Below, one piece after another: positions 23,431-31,478 of a DNA stretch of 51,635 nucleotides (positions within the stretch are counted from its first letter, which is position 1; the number at the start of each line of letters is the position of its first letter). This stretch comes from Lachnospiraceae bacterium (GTDB lineage: Bacteria > Bacillota > Clostridia > Lachnospirales > Lachnospiraceae), in NCBI GenBank assembly GCA_017480195.1, contig JAFVBE010000001.1, positions 1 to 51,635 on the forward strand. Reading direction: 5' to 3'. The position numbers and the translations under genes were made by a program. The notes beneath the pieces were generated by a model. That model saw only the letters and a program-made list of their open reading frames with translations, was not told where the DNA came from and did no database searches.

Positions 23431-25956
23431 TTAACATATATCAGGATATGCTACCATATCCTTGCCTACCTCGTCTGTATGAAGTCCGAAATAAGCTTCC
23501 TTATCTACAGAATCATAAGCATCCTGCATTTCCCTCGCACACTCAAGTAAAGATAACGGAACACCCGCAAGTATATCATCTATTGAAATCTCGATTTCAC
23601 CATGATTAAATGCTATGGTTTCCTCAGGTATATTATAAGGTTCATTAATAAGAGTCTCCTTAACCGCTTCTGAAAAATGCGGCATAGCGGCAGGAAGTGA
23701 GATAAATCTCTTGCTGATTACCTTTTCCTCCGAGCCTTCTCTTAAAAGACACAGCTTCTTCTTCTCAGACTTTGCGCTGAGACCTTCTGCAAATGACTTG
23801 GCAGCCCTCTCCATTATAATGTCTCTGTTCTCATTCGTTGCAGAAACGAACATAATATTAGTCTCCTGTAAGGTAGGCTTCTTCTCTGCAAATGCAACGG
23901 ACAAAAGCTTCTCAGGTGCATATACACCGACACTTACAAATATATTTTTATAAATTCTCTCCATCACATCCTTGACAGGTACAGGGCGTGAGCTGTCGAT
24001 ATCAGCTTCATGCTCAATCATAAGGTTTATAATTCCCTCTCTAATCTCATTTACCCTTGCGTCTGTTATATAATCCGAAGGTAAGAATTCATGTCTAACT
24101 GAATTCTTCAGAGTATAGTCCGTAACTCTCTTTCCTCTGTTTGCTAAGTCTTCTACTGCATTTTTCAAATCCTCACCGAACTGGGCATATATATCATTAA
24201 GTCTCTCGGATTTCTGTCTTAACATCCTGACTATATCACCGAACAAATCCTGGTCGCTCATTCCATCTATTATCATATTACGCTCTGTAGCAAGTGTCTC
24301 CTTAATACAAGCATCATAATAGCCATTTTCCGTCTCACGCTTCGCAGATGGGAATGCAAAGAACTTCTTGGCAACCATATCCCTGATGGATTCGATTATT
24401 CTGCTGAATTCTCCGGTAGGCTGATATGCGCTAAGCTTATTCTCAAGCTTTCTTATCTCGGTTATCATACCACCGTCCTCGTCTCTTCCTGCGAATCCGG
24501 CAGAACCAATCATATCTATGGTTAAGAATGGTCCATACTCTCTCATATATTTAGATAAAAGTCCCTCTATATCGCTTGTCATCTTAGCCTTGATGCCCTT
24601 GATAATATTAGGGATATTCTTCTCGACATCAGCAAGCTGTCTTGGCATGGAAGTACGAAGTGTATCCTGCTTCTTCTTAATCGAACGATAATCCGGCTTG
24701 GTAAGCTGATTAATATTTATCAAGCCCTTCACATTGAGATTAACCGCATCTCCCGGCTTGCCATCTAAGAATTCATCAACATCAATCAGGCAATTACGCA
24801 AATCCTTCTGAATTATCTCCTGCATATTGTCGAGATTATGAAGCTTCTTGTTAGCCTCATTAAATATCTCATACTCACATATATTTTCAATCTCCTTAAC
24901 GGGAACCTTGAAATCAGATTCATTAACTATCTTGTAATATCCGGAGCCCTCCTTATCGAAAAATACATCTCTAAGAAGCTTTCTATTGGCCATATCCTTC
25001 TCACTTCCGATGTATTTATTCTTGGAAAGCATAGATACAAAGTAAGCTACATCACTGCAGATAACTCCGTCAGGAAGATAGCCCTGTTCATCCTTCTTGC
25101 CGGATATGAGCATGCATGCATCAAATATATTCTCACGCATGGTAAGTCTGTGTGTCGTACTCTCAAATGAGAATGTCTCATATCTGTTGGCAAGTCTCAT
25201 ATAATAATCAATCTCTTTAAGCGTCGCACAGCCATTTGCATTAAGAAGAGTCTTCTTCTCTGCATCCTCATTAACCCATGTATTTGCGAACAATACATCC
25301 GGTGTAAGAAGACAGGCACCAAGACGATAATTATCCCATTTCTTAGACTTACCGAATGCCTTGATATTATATGCAAGGTCGGATAATATACCACTTCCGG
25401 TACCACCTGCCACACTTGATACAATAATTATATCAAGCCTTTTATTTCCTGATTTTTCATATAATTCCTCAAGCTTTTCAAAAAGAAGAATTCTTATATC
25501 CTCATAAGCATTTGAGAACATAAGTCTACCTATCTGACGATTACCCTTAGCACCATCTATACCTATGGTTATATTAGGAAAATCCTTCTTCATCCAGTTA
25601 GCAAGGTTAGGATGTACAGGATTATTGTCTATGCCCTTGGATAAAATAGTTTCAAGGTTAGGTCTGTATATACTCATAACCTCAAGCGCATTAAGACCAA
25701 GCCCCTCCTTGCTGTCCTCTATGGTCTGCTGCATATCAGAGATATCAGAATCAATATACAAAAGATTGATATTATCCTCGTCACTTACATCATCTCTAAT
25801 CATGCCCTTGAAGCTTGTCAGAACCTTGCAGCCTATACCGCCAAGACCTATTACAAGCAGGTCACTGTTGAAGCTCTCCTCCTCATCATCCTTGCCGAAC
25901 ACCCTTATATCCTTTAATTTGGCAAACTCTTCTTTTTGTGTATCAATGAAAATCAT
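23431..25956 (-). CDS. Large tubulin/FtsZ-like GTPase domain protein
   Basis: Protein of 841 aa of the bacterial tubulin-like group (Tubulin_2 type). The N-terminal GTPase domain has a Rossmann-type loop LLVIGLGGIGCKVL (33-46) and the tubulin signature SSVAGGTGSG at 180-189, matching the GGGTGS(T)G loop of FtsZ/tubulin with one Ala. The middle (about 350-560) is mostly helical. The C-terminus is acidic and ends YPDIC. No membrane segment is seen. GGAAGGAGAAG precedes ATG 25954-25956. It sits between prfC (15 nt) and trkA (25 nt). Known relatives occur with von Willebrand and phosphatase genes; those partners are absent here. Polymerisation and role are unknown. Confidence 0.82.
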   Translation of the reverse strand: MIFIDTQKEEFAKLKDIRVFGKDDEEESFNSDLLVIGLGGIGCKVLTSFKGMIRDDVSDEDNINLLYIDSDISDMQQTIEDSKEGLGLNALEVMSIYRPNLETILSKGIDNNPVHPNLANWMKKDFPNITIGIDGAKGNRQIGRLMFSNAYEDIRILLFEKLEELYEKSGNKRLDIIIVSSVAGGTGSGILSDLAYNIKAFGKSKKWDNYRLGACLLTPDVLFANTWVNEDAEKKTLLNANGCATLKEIDYYMRLANRYETFSFESTTHRLTMRENIFDACMLISGKKDEQGYLPDGVICSDVAYFVSMLSKNKYIGSEKDMANRKLLRDVFFDKEGSGYYKIVNESDFKVPVKEIENICEYEIFNEANKKLHNLDNMQEIIQKDLRNCLIDVDEFLDGKPGDAVNLNVKGLININQLTKPDYRSIKKKQDTLRTSMPRQLADVEKNIPNIIKGIKAKMTSDIEGLLSKYMREYGPFLTIDMIGSAGFAGRDEDGGMITEIRKLENKLSAYQPTGEFSRIIESIRDMVAKKFFAFPSAKRETENGYYDACIKETLATERNMIIDGMSDQDLFGDIVRMLRQKSERLNDIYAQFGEDLKNAVEDLANRGKRVTDYTLKNSVRHEFLPSDYITDARVNEIREGIINLMIEHEADIDSSRPVPVKDVMERIYKNIFVSVGVYAPEKLLSVAFAEKKPTLQETNIMFVSATNENRDIIMERAAKSFAEGLSAKSEKKKLCLLREGSEEKVISKRFISLPAAMPHFSEAVKETLINEPYNIPEETIAFNHGEIEISIDDILAGVPLSLLECAREMQDAYDSVDKEAYFGLHTDEVGKDMVAYPDIC

Positions 25957-25971
25957 TATACTTCTCCTTCC

Positions 25972-27567
25972 CTAATTTTTGCGGAACTCCTCGAGTTCCA
26001 ACCCCTCATTATGTTCTAATAAAAGTCTTATTGACCACTCATTTGCAAAAAGCAAAAGCGGATTATCCTTCATATCCTTAACCCTCTTACAGTCGCTTAT
26101 TCTGCTTATCTTATTAAGGTCTGTCGTAGGATCCTTAACCCACCTTATATAATTATATGGAAGCGGCTCCAATCTTATATCACAGCCGTATTCATTTTCC
26201 AACCTGTATTTTAACACATCAAACTGCAGTACGCCAACTACTCCAACAATTATCTCAGACATTCCAAGCGTATAATCCTGAAACATCTGTATAGCACCCT
26301 CCTGCGCAATCTGTGTGACACCCTTCATAAACTGCTTACGCTTCATCGAATCAAGATGTACCAGCCTTGCAAAATGCTCCGGAGCAAAGGTCGGTATACC
26401 CTCGTATTCGAATTTATTACCCGGCATACATATAGTATCTCCTATGGAGAATATGCCCGGATCAAATACACCTATTACATCACCTGCATACGCCTCATCT
26501 ATAACCTTCCTGTCCTGTGCCATAATCTGCTGTGGCTGTGACAGTCTCATCTTCCTGCCACTCTGCACATGATAGACCTCCTTATCCGCCTCAAACTTTC
26601 CCGAAGAAATTCTCATGAAAGCTATCCTGTCATGATGAGCCTTATTCATATTCGCCTGAATCTTGAATATAAAGCCCGAGAACACATCATTTATCGGCTC
26701 TATCATACCCTCGTTCGACATTCTAGGAAGTGGTGATTTAGTCATCTTAAGGAAATGCTCAAGGAATGTTTCCACTCCAAATGTAGTAAGTGCCGAACCG
26801 AAGAATACCGGTGTAAGCTCGCCCTTATCAACAAGTTCCTGATTAAACTCGTCACTTGCGCCGTCTAATAATTCAATCTCATCCATAAACTGACTGTATA
26901 ATTCTTCTCCGACCTCTTCCTTCAACGCCGCATCATCTATATCATAATCGGTTTCCTCCGCCCCCTTTGCACCACCTACGGATACCGCACGGAACATTGA
27001 AACCTTCTTCGTATCTCTGTCATATACGCCCTTGAATCTCTTACCTGAGCCAATCGGCCAATTAATCGGACATGTTCTTATACCGAGTACAGTCTCTATA
27101 TCATCAAGAAGCTCAAATGAATCTCTCGCCTCCAAATCCATCTTATTAATAAAAGTAAATATAGGGATATGCCTCATAACACAGACCTTGAAAAGCTTAA
27201 TCGTCTGTGCCTCAACACCCTTGGAAGCATCTATAACCATAACCGCCGAATCGGCAGCCATAAGCGTACGATAGGTGTCCTCCGAGAAATCCTGATGTCC
27301 CGGAGTATCAAGAATATTTATACAATAACCATCATAGTTAAACTGTAATACTGATGATGTAACCGATATACCTCTTTCCTTCTCAATCCCCATCCAGTCT
27401 GAGACAGCATACTTGGAATTCGCCTTGCCCTTAACCGAGCCTGCCGTATTAATCGCACCGCCATATAACAAAAACTTCTCTGTAAGAGTTGTCTTACCCG
27501 CATCAGGATGTGAAATAATCGCAAAGGTTCTTCTCTTCTCTATCTCCTGCTTAAACTTCTCGTCCAT
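25972..27567 (-). CDS. prfC: Peptide chain release factor 3
   Basis: Translational GTPase that recycles RF1/RF2 after termination, 531 aa, close to the E. coli RF3 length. Seen: G1 SHPDAGKTTLTEK near residue 19, G2 ERGISVTSSV near 64, G3 DTPGHQDF near 87, G4 NKMDLEA near 141, and the RF3-specific EFRKN-terminated domain III. A TTG four codons upstream is within the ribosome site; ATG 27565-27567 preceded by GGAGG is the real start. It is first in a run with the tubulin-like gene and trkAH. Confidence 0.96.
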   Translation of the reverse strand: MDEKFKQEIEKRRTFAIISHPDAGKTTLTEKFLLYGGAINTAGSVKGKANSKYAVSDWMGIEKERGISVTSSVLQFNYDGYCINILDTPGHQDFSEDTYRTLMAADSAVMVIDASKGVEAQTIKLFKVCVMRHIPIFTFINKMDLEARDSFELLDDIETVLGIRTCPINWPIGSGKRFKGVYDRDTKKVSMFRAVSVGGAKGAEETDYDIDDAALKEEVGEELYSQFMDEIELLDGASDEFNQELVDKGELTPVFFGSALTTFGVETFLEHFLKMTKSPLPRMSNEGMIEPINDVFSGFIFKIQANMNKAHHDRIAFMRISSGKFEADKEVYHVQSGRKMRLSQPQQIMAQDRKVIDEAYAGDVIGVFDPGIFSIGDTICMPGNKFEYEGIPTFAPEHFARLVHLDSMKRKQFMKGVTQIAQEGAIQMFQDYTLGMSEIIVGVVGVLQFDVLKYRLENEYGCDIRLEPLPYNYIRWVKDPTTDLNKISRISDCKRVKDMKDNPLLLFANEWSIRLLLEHNEGLELEEFRKN

Positions 27568-27657
27568 TCTATCCTCCAAGAAATATGTTTACATACATAT
27601 CGATATTATAACACTTTTTAGCAAATGTGGGTACATAATTTTAAATAAAACAAAAAA

Positions 27658-27693
27658 AGCCCAAAAGTATAGTGATATGTATGCTTATGGGCT
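27658..27693 (-). terminator. Rho-independent terminator after the XRE gene and VOC remnant
   Basis: Arms 27658-27671 and 27680-27693 pair at 12 of 14 positions (agccc...gggct). On the minus strand they are followed by TTTTTTTGTTTT. The terminator separates the accessory cluster from prfC. Confidence 0.85.
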
Positions 27694-27703
27694 AAAAATT
27701 ATG

Positions 27704-27754
27704 TTATTTTTCAATATCCTTAACAACAATTAAAATATTCTTTAATTTTATTAA
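27704..27754 (-). pseudogene. Remnant of a VOC/glyoxalase gene 5' end
   Basis: Immediately after the XRE stop codon the minus strand reads LIKLKNILIVVKDIEK and then stops at 27704-27706. This is nearly the same as the start of the intact VOC gene at 30951 (MKLRNILIVVKDIEK), also at the DNA level. ATA replaces the ATG. It is best explained by a past duplication of the VOC gene followed by loss. Confidence 0.7.
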
Positions 27755-28243
27755 CTAATTTTTCCTTTCAATTCTTTCTTTATTCAGTATCAATGCAACG
27801 ATATTTACTGTATTACTTATAAATGCCAACGCAACAACAAGTAATATAAGTAATAAACCAAGAGCAAAATTTGACTTATCTATAGGCATCAAGATTATAA
27901 TTAATATAGCAATAACCGTTGATAAAGCCATCATTATAAAAAGAATTTTTTCCGATTTTCTGTAATACTGCTCATTTAACTCAAGGGCCCCCTTAAGGTT
28001 ATCCTCAGCAGCATCCGCTAATTTTTCATTATCAAGTCTCTGTCCATAGACTAACTCATTAATGCTTACACCATAAATTTCTGATAATAAAGTAAGACAC
28101 TCAACCGGTGGCATATAGTTACCATTTTCCCATCTGGAAACGGTCTTGTTAGTAACACCGATTTTTTCACCAAGCTGCTCCTGCGTAAAACCTTTTTCTT
28201 TCCGAAGCTCCTTTAAAAATCTTCCTGTTTTTTGTGTATCCAT
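27755..28243 (-). CDS. XRE-family regulator with two C-terminal membrane helices
   Basis: Protein of 162 aa. Residues 8-60 form a Cro/CI helix-turn-helix (FLKELRKEKGFTQEQLGEKI, then VTNKTVSRWENGNYMPP). Two hydrophobic helices, about 97-118 and 124-152, place the protein in the membrane, so this is a membrane-bound DNA-binding regulator, a form common in Firmicutes. ATG 28241-28243 has GGAGGTG just upstream; the longer frame adds a sequence without a ribosome site. It belongs to the accessory cluster and has no obvious target, although its own upstream region has the near-palindrome acgtttcgaacgt (28424-28436). Confidence 0.85.
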   Translation of the reverse strand: MDTQKTGRFLKELRKEKGFTQEQLGEKIGVTNKTVSRWENGNYMPPVECLTLLSEIYGVSINELVYGQRLDNEKLADAAEDNLKGALELNEQYYRKSEKILFIMMALSTVIAILIIILMPIDKSNFALGLLLILLVVALAFISNTVNIVALILNKERIERKN

Positions 28244-28475
28244 ATGACACCTCCATTTTTTGATACACCAAGCATATCGAATATACTGTAAAAAGTCTTT
28301 ACCATAAACAGCGAATCCACCGAAAGCAGTAGTTTTCCGCATAAATTGAGAATATAATAAAATAAAATATTGTAAATAATAACAAAATATGATAAAGTAA
28401 TTATAGAGTAGATATATCTAATTACGTTTCGAACGTATCCTGAGGGTATTATTACATTTAACAGGGATTAGTTTT

Positions 28476-28973
28476 CTACTCTGTTTTATTTTCTTTAATA
28501 TACGCTGTAATCACATAATTTCTTTTCCTCTTAGAAGAATTTACTGCCTCGACAATATAATATGTGCCATCAATCTTTTTCTCTATTTTAATCATAGGTG
28601 ACGGTTCTCCATTTTCATCAAGATATCCTGTTGTTGTCACCCCTTCATATATTATCTTATCAAAATTCATAATTACATATCCCATTCTTGCTATATCTTC
28701 AATATTTTTCATAGAATGGTCCTGCTTTCCTTCCTTGCCGTGACGCTTTTCAATATGCTTTATTCCATTAATATCAAGCACAACTCTACTTCCCGTAACC
28801 TTTTTTCCTGTTAATCTCTCTATTTCTAATTCTGCTTTTTTCGGCAAGAAAGCTATTGTTATGTAATTTAATTTATCTTCACCATCAATAGCAGCTTTTA
28901 CAAAATCATAAACCTCTCTATCAATCGAATCATTAAAATGTCTTATAATTTCTAACTCCTTCTTAGTATGCAT
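28476..28973 (-). CDS. PBECR-type nuclease (BECR fold toxin-like)
   Basis: Protein of 165 aa. The conserved block runs VLDINGIKHIEKRHGKEG, then SMKNIEDIARMGYVIMNFD. A C-terminal pair of strands follows, KIDGTYYIVEAVNSSKRKRN with VITAYI. This arrangement (His near the HIEKRHG motif, Arg/Lys in the NSSKRKR loop) is that of phage-associated Barnase-EndoU-ColicinE5/RelE (PBECR) nucleases, usually attached to phage MuF proteins. Here it stands alone, without a phage module. Start ATG 28971-28973 has GGAGGAGG at about 11 nt, while the upstream ATG lies inside it. No immunity gene is obvious. Assignment is from motif memory. Confidence 0.6.
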   Translation of the reverse strand: MHTKKELEIIRHFNDSIDREVYDFVKAAIDGEDKLNYITIAFLPKKAELEIERLTGKKVTGSRVVLDINGIKHIEKRHGKEGKQDHSMKNIEDIARMGYVIMNFDKIIYEGVTTTGYLDENGEPSPMIKIEKKIDGTYYIVEAVNSSKRKRNYVITAYIKENKTE

Positions 28974-29158
28974 AATAACAAAGTCCTCCTCCATACATTT
29001 AATATTTTTTCATTCCTCCTGAATTACTTCTCCAACAGATGATACGACATTAACTTTTATAAAGCGGATTAATCAGAACATATAACACAGAAATCAAAAA
29101 ATCAATAGAAAAAGCAAAATGCAACAAATCGTGTCATTTTTATGTAAACAGAAATAAA

Positions 29159-29842
29159 TTATGTAAACAAAACAACCATAATATCATAAAAGGCGTGAAC
29201 AATTATAGGATTCCACAGGCTCTTTCCTTTTTTCAAAAGCATGCAGAAAACCACACCCCAAACTAATACTGAAACACTCTGTAGGGCTATGCCCATGAAG
29301 TCAAATGTTCCAAACCTGTAGAACTTTATAAAGTAAGCAGGCCAATGTAATAGTACAAATAATATAGTAGATATAATAATCGCCTGTCTATCTGATACAA
29401 TCTGAGCCAATGCATTATATCCCCATCCTCTAAAAACAGTCTCCTCAACAAAACCAACCACGATAAGTTTTATTATCTCCAATGACAGATTAACTTCCTT
29501 GTTAAACCATAAGCCACGATGATAAATCAGCATTTCAAAAAATACTAATACAATTGACACTAAAATTGTAATTATAAATAATTTATTAAATCTCGGAGCT
29601 GAAAAAAGCTGTTTCCTGCTCATATACAAGGAATTACTATATTTGACAATCAACATAAATGCCGGTATAACCCATATTAATCGGCTTATATATCCATATA
29701 TGTATTTTCCATTACTAAAATCAAATAAATCCGAGTATCCCCACGCATCTGTCACAACAGCCCACAAAATAATAAAAAAGTTAAGAGATAATACTATTTT
29801 ATTTAATGATAGATTTTTTTGTTTTGAGGGTTCTAAAATCAT
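29159..29842 (-). CDS. CPBP family intramembrane metalloprotease
   Basis: Membrane protein of 227 aa with about six or seven hydrophobic helices. The Abi/CAAX-protease signature is present: EExxFRG in VGFVEETVFRGWGYNAL near residue 130, and a histidine in FVLLHWPAYF near 165, the second metal ligand; the third His is in WNPIIVHAFYD near 215. Relatives include CAAX prenyl proteases and bacteriocin-immunity proteins (PncO, SkkI). It lies 48 nt downstream of the type III toxin gene and may be on the same transcript. Confidence 0.9.
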   Translation of the reverse strand: MILEPSKQKNLSLNKIVLSLNFFIILWAVVTDAWGYSDLFDFSNGKYIYGYISRLIWVIPAFMLIVKYSNSLYMSRKQLFSAPRFNKLFIITILVSIVLVFFEMLIYHRGLWFNKEVNLSLEIIKLIVVGFVEETVFRGWGYNALAQIVSDRQAIIISTILFVLLHWPAYFIKFYRFGTFDFMGIALQSVSVLVWGVVFCMLLKKGKSLWNPIIVHAFYDIMVVLFT

Positions 29843-29890
29843 ATTAAAATTCCTTTAAACAAAAGAGCAATAAACTCATCTGTACGAACT

Positions 29891-30370
29891 TTACTGTTGC
29901 AATTTCAATTCTTGATTGTAATTAATAAGACTTGAAACACGATACAATGGTTCTTTATTAACACGTTTTTTCTTATAAGCCTTGATATAGCCATTTAAAT
30001 ATACCTCGAATTCTTTCCTTATATGTGATATATCTCTTTCAATAGCGCGATATTGTGAACGCGGTATTTTTCGTTCGTTTTGCCATTCCAAATATTTATT
30101 ATTATTTATAACAAGGGCATATCGATAGTCCAATCCAGCCTTTCCTCTTTTTTCAGACGGAATTGAATGTCCAATTCGTCCAAATTTCCTTAAATCTTCC
30201 CCTAAATTATTTCTTAATGGTATTAGAAAGTTGTTGTCATTGCTTTCTATACACAGACATAAATGTGACCGTCTTGATTGTTTTAATGTATTACCGGCAT
30301 CAAGCATATTTATGTAATCATTATGTAGTTTAAAATACTCTTCTTTTATAAAACAATATTTTATATTCAT
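29891..30370 (-). CDS. Type III toxin-antitoxin toxin, endoribonuclease (CptN/TenpN-like)
   Basis: Protein of 159 aa resembling the ToxN/CptN/TenpN RNases that cut mRNA and their own antitoxin RNA. Visible: a basic cap near KQSRRSHLCLC, the central strand NNFLIPLRNNLGEDL (like the 'YFIPL/FAPL' strand of the family), DYRYALVINNNKYLE near 100, and a basic helix YIKAYKKKRVNK near 136-147. ATG 30368-30370 has GAGGT at 30378-30382. The decisive support is upstream: promoter, two RNA repeats and a terminator hairpin directly before the gene, the standard type III layout. Two repeats of 46-47 nt match the CptIN family best; that subfamily is inferred. Confidence 0.8.
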   Translation of the reverse strand: MNIKYCFIKEEYFKLHNDYINMLDAGNTLKQSRRSHLCLCIESNDNNFLIPLRNNLGEDLRKFGRIGHSIPSEKRGKAGLDYRYALVINNNKYLEWQNERKIPRSQYRAIERDISHIRKEFEVYLNGYIKAYKKKRVNKEPLYRVSSLINYNQELKLQQ

Positions 30371-30385
30371 AATACTTACCTCGTT

Positions 30386-30521
30386 AAAAAAGGGAGCTAA
30401 ACGCTCCCATAATATCTTCAGCTTTTTTTAGACAGGTACATCTGACAAACCCCTCACAATTTCTTCAGTTTTTTATTGCCGGATACATCTGACAAACCTC
30501 CACAATGGAAATTTAGTTTCC
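30386..30521 (-). ncRNA. Type III antitoxin RNA with two tandem repeats
   Basis: On the minus strand two direct repeats follow one another: unit A 30505-30460 (46 nt) and unit B 30459-30413 (47 nt). Shared blocks are TTGTG, GGTTTGTCAGATGTA, CC, TAAAAAA and CTGAAG. Differences include GGCAA versus TGTCT in the middle. A short third start (TTATGGGAGC) runs into a terminator: GGGAGC, loop GTTTA, GCTCCC (30392-30408) and six T. The 5' leader has a small hairpin GGAAACTAAATTTCC. The terminator would limit readthrough into the toxin, the known way type III systems keep antitoxin in excess. Confidence 0.8.
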
Positions 30522-30527
30522 AATAAT

Positions 30528-30556
30528 ATAATATTTCAATTTATACTTTTAGTCAA
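30528..30556 (-). promoter_or_regulatory. Sigma-70 type promoter of the type III toxin-antitoxin locus
   Basis: On the minus strand TTGACT (30551-30556) is followed, after exactly 17 nt, by TATTAT (30528-30533). Both boxes differ from the consensus by one base. Transcription should begin near 30521, 16 nt before the first RNA repeat. Confidence 0.75.
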
Positions 30557-30588
30557 TACTTTTTTAGATTTTTATTTATTGATAATCA

Positions 30589-30951
30589 TTACATCGGTGT
30601 TCCCACTTCAATCAAATTACCATCCAAATCATAAAATCTGACAACCTTTTGTCCCCAATCGTGAACCATAAGCCGATTAACATACTGAATTTGCGGATAT
30701 AGCTTCTCTAATTTTTCAACAAAAGTCTCTATATTATTTTCTTCAAAATAAAGCTCACAGGAATTATTTTCCGGAATTATATCCTTTTCAAGAACCTCTT
30801 TCCAAACCTTTTCATCCTGCAACACAAGACCTTCAGTTAAAATCATATTACCGTCATTATCAAGCACAACATCAAGCCCGAAAAGGTTATGATAAAACTT
30901 CTTTGATTTTTCAATATCCTTGACAACAATTAAAATGTTTCTTAATTTCAT
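30589..30951 (-). CDS. VOC/glyoxalase-like protein
   Basis: Single vicinal-oxygen-chelate domain protein of 120 aa (MKLRNILIVVKDIEKSKKFY start). The two beta-alpha-beta-beta-beta units end with the typical VRFYDLDGNLIEVGTP. The possible metal ligands are limited: His of VHDWGQKV near 102 and Glu near 115. It could be a dioxygenase, lyase or antibiotic-binding protein; no substrate can be told. ATG 30949-30951 has AGGAGA. An earlier start is rejected because it overlaps the XRE gene without a ribosome site. A broken copy of the 5' end lies at 27704-27754. Confidence 0.82.
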   Translation of the reverse strand: MKLRNILIVVKDIEKSKKFYHNLFGLDVVLDNDGNMILTEGLVLQDEKVWKEVLEKDIIPENNSCELYFEENNIETFVEKLEKLYPQIQYVNRLMVHDWGQKVVRFYDLDGNLIEVGTPM

Positions 30952-30968
30952 TAATTCAATATCTCCTG

Positions 30969-31187
30969 TCAAATACATAATTTCATTAAATCGCTACTAC
31001 ATTTTTTTAGTGGAACGATTTGCAAGGTATAACCTAATGGTGTGAGTATTCTAAGCAAACTATCAATCTGAGGCGAATGTACAGCCTTTTCCATACGTGC
31101 TATCACAGGCTGCTTAACATTACACTTTGCAGTAAGCTCAGCCTGAGACAGTCCTTGTTCCTCTCTAAATTCCTTCCATGTATTCAT
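30969..31187 (-). CDS. XRE-family HTH protein, HigA-antitoxin-like, orphan
   Basis: Small DNA-binding protein of 72 aa. The helix-turn-helix is FREEQGLSQAELTAKCNVKQ, then PVIARMEKAVHSPQ, the layout of HigA and MqsA-type antitoxins. A C-terminal strand LGYTLQIVPL is the usual antitoxin-fold ending. Such proteins nearly always follow a HigB/RelE RNase gene, but the 290 nt upstream (31188-31478) hold only a long hairpin element, so the toxin is missing. RBS GAGGAG precedes ATG 31185-31187. It lies 17 nt before the VOC gene. Confidence 0.8.
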   Translation of the reverse strand: MNTWKEFREEQGLSQAELTAKCNVKQPVIARMEKAVHSPQIDSLLRILTPLGYTLQIVPLKKCSSDLMKLCI

Positions 31188-31305
31188 TATTACCACTCCT
31201 CTTTTTATAACCATCTAATTCACGGATTGCCTTTTTAGTATAATAACAAATTTGCTATAATGTTTGTTTTAATAAAAACATATAAATCTAACATATGCGT
31301 AGCAT

Positions 31306-31471
31306 GTCGGTTAGATGGGTATGCGTTGATTTGGATGTTGCACTAAGGTGGACAGACAGAAATCAGGCAGCTATAGCAACAATTTGATTGCATGTTGCGT
31401 AGCTGCCTGCTTCTTGTCTGTCTGCCTTAGTGTGATATTCTAATCAACGCATACCACTTCATCTAACCGAC
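31306..31471. repeat. Long imperfect hairpin element, 166 nt
   Basis: Outer arms pair gtcggttagatg (31306-31317) with its complement at 31460-31471, then ggtatgcgttgatt with aatcaacgcatacc (4-nt bulge on one side). Pairing continues cactaagg/ccttagtg, gacagaca/tgtctgtc and caggcagcta/tagctgcctg to an apex near 31380-31392. It starts 7 nt after the carB stop. The gap 31188-31478 has no gene. Confidence 0.85.
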
Positions 31472-31478
31472 CTATATT

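Noticed and set aside
25565-25975. Plus-strand open frame of 136 codons
   Set aside because: Runs opposite to the tubulin-like gene, has no ribosome site, and its sequence is the usual low-complexity shadow of a long gene.
28405-28482. Hairpin (agagtaga with tctactct) after the PBECR gene as terminator
   Set aside because: Loose pairing, the arm includes the stop codon and no T-run follows on the minus strand.
30413-30505. CRISPR-like direct repeats
   Set aside because: Only two units directly joined, with no spacers; the promoter, terminator and downstream toxin gene explain them as a type III antitoxin.
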